Of a stretch of DNA of 64,000 nucleotides, positions 57,439 through 64,000 are shown piece after piece. A model generated the notes under the pieces. That model saw only the letters and a list, made by a program, of their open reading frames with translations. It did not search any database and had not been told where the DNA came from. Position 1 is the first letter of the stretch. Every line of letters starts with the position of its first letter. This DNA is from Yoonia sp. GTDB taxonomy: Bacteria > Pseudomonadota > Alphaproteobacteria > Rhodobacterales > Rhodobacteraceae. The stretch is taken from assembly GCF_018402175.1 (NCBI RefSeq), contig NZ_JAGYJK010000014.1, positions 62,001 to 126,000 on the forward strand. The letters are read 5' to 3'. The position numbers and the translations under genes are program-made.

Positions 57439-57960
57439 TCATCCGAAGCGTTGGCTCAGCATGACATAGATCCCCAAAAGCGCCGTGCAGAACAGCGCCG
57501 TGATCGCGATCAGCTGGATCCAGAACCGCAGCCGCACCAAGGCCCGGATCAAGGCGGGGCCGGTCTGTTGGTCCAGTGCCAGCCGCTGGCAGCTGCGCCA
57601 TGTCAGCAATGCGACAAAGACCAGCGGAAAGACCAGACAGAACAGCCCCTGCGCCAGTTCCAGCCCGTAAACAAAGCCCAGCATTGCCGCCGCCGTAACG
57701 ACAAACGCGCCGATCCCGACCAGAATGACAGCGGGTGTGCCGGAGAGCGTCAGCAACCGGCGCAGGTTGATCGCCACCAGCATTTCCAGATCCTGCGCCG
57801 CCTGCCCGCCCTGCCTGCGCGCGCGCATGACTATGTCAAACGGCACGCCGATCACCCAATGGGTGGCAACGGCCCATGTCACCATGACCGCCAGCCAGTA
57901 CCAGATGTTGGAAAAGGTCCTGAAATCAATCAGGCCTGTGATGATGTCGATCAGGGTCAA
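57439..57960 (-). CDS. Hypothetical four-helix membrane protein
   Basis: I do not recognise this 173-residue protein by name. It has four hydrophobic helices: IWYWLAVMVTWAVATHWVIG, PAVILVGIGAFVVTAAAMLG, LFCLVFPLVFVALLTW and LIAITALFCTALLGIYV. The positive-charge pattern (VMRARRQGGQ, LTWRSCQRLALD) suggests both ends face the cytoplasm or are mixed. It is divergent from hemB; the stop lies 42 bases upstream of mfd on the same strand. Small proteins of this kind next to hemB occur in Rhodobacterales. Confidence 0.6.
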   Translation of the reverse strand: MTLIDIITGLIDFRTFSNIWYWLAVMVTWAVATHWVIGVPFDIVMRARRQGGQAAQDLEMLVAINLRRLLTLSGTPAVILVGIGAFVVTAAAMLGFVYGLELAQGLFCLVFPLVFVALLTWRSCQRLALDQQTGPALIRALVRLRFWIQLIAITALFCTALLGIYVMLSQRFG

Positions 57961-58079
57961 GCTATGGTCCGGTAATCTGTGTCAGGGCCGACGATAGCGG
58001 GCCGTCGTGCGATTGCCCAGACTTGTGATGCCGCAAAATCCATGCGACCAACGGACATATTCATCGCAAAGGCTGTCCC

Positions 58080-59078
<999 letters not shown>

Positions 59079-59145
59079 GTAAATCATTTGGTAATCTGTC
59101 CATGCAAGTCTTTCGGCGTAATGTTAACGCTAGAAAGATTTGCAA

Positions 59146-60465
59146 GTGCCATTATCATTTTTCAAAAAAGACCTGCCGCCGCCCGATCCTCTTTTGACGA
59201 TGATCGACCAGACGCAGGCTGTGATCCGCTTTGGTGTCGATGGGACCATCATCACGGCGAATGAAAATTTCTGCAAGACGTTGGAATATGATCTTGCTGA
59301 AATTCAGGGCAAGCACCACCGGATGTTCGTTGACCCCGGCTATGCCGCATCCAAAGAATACCACGATTTCTGGGACCGGCTGGGGCGGGGCGAACCATTC
59401 ACCGACCGGTTCCAGCGCCGCTGCAAAAGCGGGCGGATGATCTGGATTCAGGCGACCTATGCCGGTGTCCGCGATGCGACCGGCGCGGTTGCAACCGTGA
59501 TCAAAGTGGCCACCGATGTGACCCTGCGCAATGACGCCTTTGTCGAAATCGCCAAGGGCCTTGATGCACTAAGCGGTGGCGATCTGACCTACCGGTTGCC
59601 GCATTTCGGGCTGTCCGATGTTGATGATATCGGCACCGCATTTAACAAGGCCAGCGTCCGTCTGGCCGATATCCTGCGCAATGTGTCACAGATCGCGCAA
59701 CAGGTCCGCACAATCACCGGCGATCTGGAACATGCATCCTCGGAATTGTCGTCGCGCACCACCGCGCAGGCGGCGACGCTGGAACAGACGGCCGCAGCGC
59801 TGGAAGAATTGACCACGACCGTGCGGTCATCCACCAAACGGCTGACGGACGCCGAAGACCTGGCCACGCAGACCGCGGCCGGTGCGCGCAAAAGCGATGC
59901 TGTCGTCCAACGCGCGATCGACGCGATGTCGCAGATCGCCAATTCGTCCAGCGAGATTTCAAAGATCATCGCCGTGATCGACGATATCGCCTTTCAGACC
60001 AACCTTTTGGCCCTGAACGCCGGTGTCGAGGCCGCGCGCGCGGGCGATGCAGGCCGCGGCTTTGCCGTTGTCGCATCAGAGGTGCGCGGCCTTGCGCATC
60101 GTGCGCAGGATGCGGCAGGCGAAATCAAATCACTGATCAGCCGCAGCGCGACGCAGGTGACCAATGGGGTCGATCTGGTCAACAATACCGGTGACGAGCT
60201 GAAGAACATCGTCAAAAGTATTGGCACCATCAGCGAAACGATGGGCGCGATCAGCGAAAGCGCGCGCCAGCAATCCAATGCGCTGGATGAATTGAACGTT
60301 GGTGTTGGCCATCTTGATGTTGTCACCCAGCAAAACGCCGGAATGGTGGACCAGCTTGCGCAATCCAACACGTCGCTGGTGGGCAATGTGGGTGCGCTGA
60401 TCGACCAGATGTCGCGTCTGAATGCCAGCGAAAGCAACATGACGCCGATGCGGCGCGCGGGGTGA
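59146..60465 (+). CDS. Soluble methyl-accepting chemotaxis protein with PAS domain
   Basis: A 439-residue cytoplasmic receptor without membrane helices. Residues 15-125 form a PAS domain (IRFGVDGTIITANENFCKTL), then a HAMP-like helix (LDALSGGDLTYRLP) and the signalling domain with the hairpin tip AFQTNLLALNAGVEAARAGD and GRGFAVVASEVRGLA. It likely senses a cytoplasmic or redox cue and acts on a CheA complex elsewhere. I chose a GTG start at 59146, with GAAAG upstream; TTG at 59140 is another option. Confidence 0.88.
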   Translation: MPLSFFKKDLPPPDPLLTMIDQTQAVIRFGVDGTIITANENFCKTLEYDLAEIQGKHHRMFVDPGYAASKEYHDFWDRLGRGEPFTDRFQRRCKSGRMIWIQATYAGVRDATGAVATVIKVATDVTLRNDAFVEIAKGLDALSGGDLTYRLPHFGLSDVDDIGTAFNKASVRLADILRNVSQIAQQVRTITGDLEHASSELSSRTTAQAATLEQTAAALEELTTTVRSSTKRLTDAEDLATQTAAGARKSDAVVQRAIDAMSQIANSSSEISKIIAVIDDIAFQTNLLALNAGVEAARAGDAGRGFAVVASEVRGLAHRAQDAAGEIKSLISRSATQVTNGVDLVNNTGDELKNIVKSIGTISETMGAISESARQQSNALDELNVGVGHLDVVTQQNAGMVDQLAQSNTSLVGNVGALIDQMSRLNASESNMTPMRRAG

Positions 60466-60529
60466 CAGGCAGGCGCAGGTCGCAAGCGCGCGTTCTTATG
60501 GGAAAGATCAGCGCAGCCACACCAAACGC

Positions 60530-60558
60530 GTGACACTTTCGTCACAATGGCCTATCAT
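60530..60558 (+). promoter_or_regulatory. Promoter with palindrome upstream of SYLF gene
   Basis: GTGACA (60530-60535) and TATCAT (60553-60558) have a 17-base spacer. The inverted repeat GTGAC-actttc-GTCAC at 60530-60545 overlaps the -35 and would fit a dimeric repressor. The start codon lies 50 bases on. Confidence 0.5.
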
Positions 60559-60608
60559 TGTTCGGCGAAGGACGGCTAACGTCTCGGATTGGCAAAGGGC
60601 AGATTGAT

Positions 60609-61166
60609 ATGAGCAGATTTTCTCGGCGCGGGTTCGCGCTTGGCCTGATGGCGGCGGGCAGCCTCGCCGCCTGTAACAACGGCATCGGCAGTAGTGCGGG
60701 CGCGACCATCGATGCGCGCGTCGATGCGACTTTGGAACAGATGTATACCGAATTTCCCGGCACCCGCGATCTTGCATCGCGCGCCTCGGGCCTGTTGGTG
60801 ATGCCTTTGATCACCAATGCAGGGTTCGGTTTTGGCGGGTCGTTCGGGCGTGGCGCCTTGCGCGTCGGGCAATCGACGGTGGATTATTATTCCGCCACCA
60901 CGGGCAGTGCCGGTCTGCAGATCGGGGCGCAGCAGTTCAGCTCTGTGCTGTTCTTCATGACGCCAGATGCGCTGTTGGAATTCCGCCAAGCGCCCGGTTG
61001 GGCCGCAGGGGCCAGTATTGATTATGCTTTCAGCAACCAAAGCGATATGTTGCGCGCCGAAACCACGACATCGCTGTCGCCGGTGATCGCCGTCGTGTTC
61101 GGCCAGACCGGCCTACGGGTCGGTGCGACGCTCGAAGGCAGCAAATACACGCGGATCATCCCGTAA
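60609..61166 (+). CDS. YSC84/SYLF-domain lipoprotein
   Basis: A 185-residue protein. The N-terminus MSRFSRRGFALGLMAAGSL with the twin-arginine SRRGF and the lipobox LAAC (AAGSLAAC) predicts a lipoprotein that may pass through the Tat path. The rest matches the SYLF lipid-binding domain (GLLVMPLITNAGFGFGGSFGRG, GLQIGAQQFSSVLFFMT in parts). Function in bacteria is not settled. The ATG at 60609 fits the signal sequence; a longer frame does not. Confidence 0.85.
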   Translation: MSRFSRRGFALGLMAAGSLAACNNGIGSSAGATIDARVDATLEQMYTEFPGTRDLASRASGLLVMPLITNAGFGFGGSFGRGALRVGQSTVDYYSATTGSAGLQIGAQQFSSVLFFMTPDALLEFRQAPGWAAGASIDYAFSNQSDMLRAETTTSLSPVIAVVFGQTGLRVGATLEGSKYTRIIP

Positions 61167-61250
61167 CCCCACCGCGACACCGGATGTCGCAAACGGAACG
61201 CCGGACCTGACCGCCGCTGCCATACTGCGGCAAACAGCAGGAGCAGCGCC

Positions 61251-63659
61251 ATGAAAACCACCACCCGTGCCGTGATCATCGGAGGCGGCGTTGTTGGCTG
61301 TTCGGTGCTGTACCACCTGACCAAGCTGGGCTGGTCGGATGTCATGCTGCTGGAACGGTCAGAGCTGACATCGGGGTCCACTTGGCATGCGGCGGGCGGG
61401 TTTCACACCCTGAACGGCGACACCAATATGGCCGCGTTGCAAGGCTATACGATCCGCCTCTACCGCGAGCTGGAGGCGATCACCGGCATGTCCTGCGGGC
61501 TTCACCATGTGGGTGGTGTGACGCTGGCGGATAATCAGGACCGGTTTGACATGCTGGTCGCCGAACGGGCCAAGCACCGCTATATGGGGCTGGACACGGA
61601 AATCATCGGCCCCGCCGAGATTGCGAAAATCGCCCCGATCACCAATCTTGATGGGATCATCGGCGGGCTTTACGACCCGCTGGACGGGCATCTGGACCCG
61701 TCGGGCACCACCCATGCCTATGCCCGCGCCGCGAAAATGGGCGGCGCCACGATCGAATTGCATTGCAAGGTGATCGCAACCACCCCCCGCGCGGATGGCA
61801 CATGGGATGTGGTGACCGACAAAGGCACGATCCATGCCGAGCATGTGGTCAATGCTGCGGGCCTCTGGGCGCGCGAAGTGGCGGCGATGGCGGGGTCCTA
61901 TGTCCCGCTGCACCCGATGGAACACCAGTATATCGTCACCGACGACCTGCCCGAGATTTACGAGCGTGACAGCGAACATCCCCATGTCATGGACCCCGCC
62001 GGCGAAAGCTATCTGCGCCAGGAAGGTCGGGGTCTGTGCATCGGGTTCTATGAACAGCCCTGCAAACCATGGGCGGTGGATGGCACGCCGTGGGATTTCG
62101 GGCATGAACTCTTGCCCGACAACCTCGACAAGATCGAAGATTCTATCGCCTTTGCCTACAAACGCTTTCCGGTATTGGGGCGCGCGGGCGTCAAATCGGT
62201 GATCCATGGTCCGTTTACCTTTGCCCCTGATGGCAATCCGCTGGTCGGCCCGGTGCCCGGCCTGCGCAATTACTGGTCGGCCTGCGGTGTCATGGCGGGG
62301 TTCAGCCAGGGTGGCGGCGTGGGCCTGATGCTGGCGCAATGGATGACCACGGGCGAATGCGAACGCGATGTCAGTGCCTTGGATATCGCGCGCTATGGCC
62401 GCTGGATCACCCCCGGCTACACCCGCCCCAAGGTGGTGGAAAATTACCAGAACCGGTTTTCCGTCAGCTATCCCAATCAGGAATTGCCCGCCGCGCGGCC
62501 CCATCGCACCACGCCGATGTATGACATTTTCACCGATCTGGGCGCGGTCTGGGGTCATCAATTCGGGCTGGAGGTCGCCAATTACTTTGCCCGCGCAGGT
62601 GACCCGACCTATGAAACCCCGACCTTCCGCCGGTCCGACGCCTTTGCCGCCACTGCGCGCGAGGTGGCGGCGGTGCGCGGCGGTGTTGGCATCAATGAAT
62701 TGCAGAATTTCGGCAAGTTCAGCGTCACGGGCACCGGCGCGCGCGCCTGGCTCGACCGGATCATGGCGGGACGCATCCCGCAGCCCGGGCGCATGTCATT
62801 GACGCCGATGCTGTCACCCAAGGGGCGGCTGTGGGGCGATTTCACCGTCTCCTGTCTGGCCGAGGATGAATTTCAACTGACCGCCAGCTATGGCGCGCAG
62901 AATATCCACCACCGCTGGTTCTTGCAGAATGCGCAGCCCGATGCGCGGGTCGAGAATATCTCTGACACACGCACGGGGTTCCAGATCGCCGGACCCAAGG
63001 CGCGCGATCTGCTGGCCGCCTGCACCCGTGATGATGTGGCGGGGATCAGGTTCATGGATGTGCGCCGCATGACGGTGGGTCAGGTCGCCTGTATCGTCCA
63101 GCGTGTCAGCTATACCGGCGATCTGGGGTTTGAGATTTACTGCGACCCCATGGACCAGCGGCAATTGTGGTGGACGCTGTGGCAGGCGGGCCAGCCTTTC
63201 GGCATCGCGCCGTTCGGGATGCGCGCGATGATGTCGCTGCGGCTGGACCGGTTTTTCGGGTCATGGGGGCGCGAGTTTTCGCCCGATTACACCGCTGCCG
63301 AAACAGGGATGGACCGCTTTATCAGTTTCAACAAGACCAATGATTTCATCGGCCGTGCGCTGGCCGAGGCGGAACGCGCCACGCCGCCTGACCGGATGTT
63401 GGTGACCTTTGTCGTCGATGCGGATGATGCCGATGTCGTCGCCTATGAGCCGGTGTTTATCGCAGGGCAGGTGCAGGGGTTCTGCACCTCGGGCGGGTAT
63501 TCCCACCATGCGGGCACATCCATCGCCTTTGCGCTGGTCCCGCGCGCCGTGGCGACCGACGACATGGTGGTCGAGATCGAGATCATGGGCCAGCGCCGCC
63601 CTGCCCGCCGGATCACGACACCCCTGTTCGACCCGGACGGTCAGGTCATGCGCGGATGA
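61251..63659 (+). CDS. FAD-dependent oxidoreductase with GcvT domain (dimethylglycine/sarcosine dehydrogenase-like)
   Basis: An 802-residue enzyme. The N-terminal DAO domain has the FAD motif VIIGGGVVGCSVLYHLTKLG and the covalent-flavin histidine His46 in TSGSTWHAAGG. The middle has GPFTFAPDGNPLVGPVPGLR, and the C-terminal half (about 430-790) is a GcvT-like folate-binding domain (LTPMLSPKGRLWGDF, SYTGDLGFEIY). Such enzymes demethylate dimethylglycine or sarcosine and pass the one-carbon unit to tetrahydrofolate. It fits with glycine betaine breakdown, and the MttB-like gene is at the other end of the window. The stop overlaps the next gene. Confidence 0.9.
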   Translation: MKTTTRAVIIGGGVVGCSVLYHLTKLGWSDVMLLERSELTSGSTWHAAGGFHTLNGDTNMAALQGYTIRLYRELEAITGMSCGLHHVGGVTLADNQDRFDMLVAERAKHRYMGLDTEIIGPAEIAKIAPITNLDGIIGGLYDPLDGHLDPSGTTHAYARAAKMGGATIELHCKVIATTPRADGTWDVVTDKGTIHAEHVVNAAGLWAREVAAMAGSYVPLHPMEHQYIVTDDLPEIYERDSEHPHVMDPAGESYLRQEGRGLCIGFYEQPCKPWAVDGTPWDFGHELLPDNLDKIEDSIAFAYKRFPVLGRAGVKSVIHGPFTFAPDGNPLVGPVPGLRNYWSACGVMAGFSQGGGVGLMLAQWMTTGECERDVSALDIARYGRWITPGYTRPKVVENYQNRFSVSYPNQELPAARPHRTTPMYDIFTDLGAVWGHQFGLEVANYFARAGDPTYETPTFRRSDAFAATAREVAAVRGGVGINELQNFGKFSVTGTGARAWLDRIMAGRIPQPGRMSLTPMLSPKGRLWGDFTVSCLAEDEFQLTASYGAQNIHHRWFLQNAQPDARVENISDTRTGFQIAGPKARDLLAACTRDDVAGIRFMDVRRMTVGQVACIVQRVSYTGDLGFEIYCDPMDQRQLWWTLWQAGQPFGIAPFGMRAMMSLRLDRFFGSWGREFSPDYTAAETGMDRFISFNKTNDFIGRALAEAERATPPDRMLVTFVVDADDADVVAYEPVFIAGQVQGFCTSGGYSHHAGTSIAFALVPRAVATDDMVVEIEIMGQRRPARRITTPLFDPDGQVMRG

Positions 63660-64000
63660 TCCCGATCCTGATCCTTGCGGCAGGCGCGTCGCGCCGGATG
63701 CGCGGGCAGGACAAGCTGTTGCAGGTCGTGGACGGCATGCCGCTGTTGCGCCGGCAGGTGCTGATGGCGCAGGCGACCGGCCATCCGGTCTGCGTGGCGC
63801 TGCCTGCGGCGGATCATCCGCGCGCCGCCACGATCCGCGATCTGGATGCCACCCTACTGGTCGCGCAAAACGCCGCACAGGGCATGTCCGCCAGTATGCG
63901 GGACGCGGTCGCGCAATTGCCCGATTGCGCGGCTTTCATGATCCTGCTGGGCGATCTGGTGGCCTTGACCACCGCTGATTTGCAGCAGGTTTTGACCGCG
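63656..64000 (+). CDS. Nucleotidyltransferase of the MobA-like family, 5' part only
   Basis: The first 115 residues of a protein cut by the window end. MIPILILAAGASRRMRGQDK is the N-terminal NTP-binding motif of the MobA-like/NTP_transf_3 group (molybdopterin cytidylyl- or guanylyltransferase, or a related enzyme). AQNAAQGMSASMRDAV and MILLGDLVAL carry the expected substrate-loop and metal-acidic residue. The ATG overlaps the stop of the dehydrogenase gene (ATGA). Which nucleotide is used cannot be judged. Confidence 0.82.
   Translation, partial: MIPILILAAGASRRMRGQDKLLQVVDGMPLLRRQVLMAQATGHPVCVALPAADHPRAATIRDLDATLLVAQNAAQGMSASMRDAVAQLPDCAAFMILLGDLVALTTADLQQVLTA

Overview
The window is a stretch of alphaproteobacterial chromosome, almost certainly from the Rhodobacterales (Roseobacter group). 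The basis is the GC-rich codon use, the order dusB(nifR3)-ntrB-ntrC-ntrY-ntrX-trkA-trkH-hfq-hflX, a fused ispDF, class II DAHP synthase, DUF6456 and DUF6477 proteins, a 77-residue Hfq and a HemB without the zinc cysteines. Genus cannot be fixed by reading alone. I saw no rRNA, tRNA, insertion sequence, prophage or CRISPR. Coding density is very high, with many 4-base ATGA or GTGA overlaps.

Layout. 0-6.4 kb: the end of an MttB-type corrinoid methyltransferase, small Rhodobacterales proteins, lipoate synthesis (lipA), purine salvage (hpt), a Coq10/RatA START protein, and the minus-strand run ispDF-pgpA-pncC. 6.5-18.3 kb: the nitrogen and potassium regulatory superoperon ending in hfq and hflX. 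18.4-26.1 kb: a minus-strand livK-livG-livF-livH-livM ABC uptake operon followed by a penicillin-acylase-type hydrolase. 26.2-34.7 kb: a DUF1963 protein, a GlxA/AraC regulator, DAHP synthase, a broken PAS gene, a yicC remnant with gmk, a gamma carbonic anhydrase, and phoR-phoU. 34.8-39.3 kb: a minus-strand glycosyltransferase/methyltransferase cluster. 39.5-45.9 kb: aroQ, rpsB-tsf, a divergent HupE/DUF4198 pair and psuK-psuG. 46-51.3 kb: DUF502, a LysE exporter, a patatin plus 3-hydroxybutyrate dehydrogenase pair, a candidate small RNA and a YejA-type binding protein. 51.3-64 kb: an XRE-cupin regulator, a DsbA-like protein, an MFS exporter, mfd, hemB, a soluble chemoreceptor, a SYLF lipoprotein, a dimethylglycine-dehydrogenase-like enzyme and a MobA-like nucleotidyltransferase cut by the window end.

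How the genes fit together. NtrBC and NtrYX would sense nitrogen status, and NtrC has lost the GAFTGA loop needed for sigma-54, as known for Rhodobacter. The liv operon, the GlxA-type regulator, the MttB-like protein and the flavin-GcvT dehydrogenase suggest use of amino acids and methylated amines. BdhA with the patatin suggests use of polyhydroxybutyrate.

The points that most deserve a second look are: (1) yicC reduced to a 25-codon in-frame scar in front of gmk; (2) a 76-nt small RNA candidate with a well-formed promoter and terminator at 49.24-49.35 kb; (3) a single-base frameshift in trkA that puts it in frame with trkH; (4) two frameshifts in a PAS gene; (5) a 14-codon ORF that tiles livG to livF exactly; (6) phoR-phoU without pstSCAB and phoB; and (7) an apparently leaderless aroQ. 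I did not identify a wholly new defence or metabolic system.
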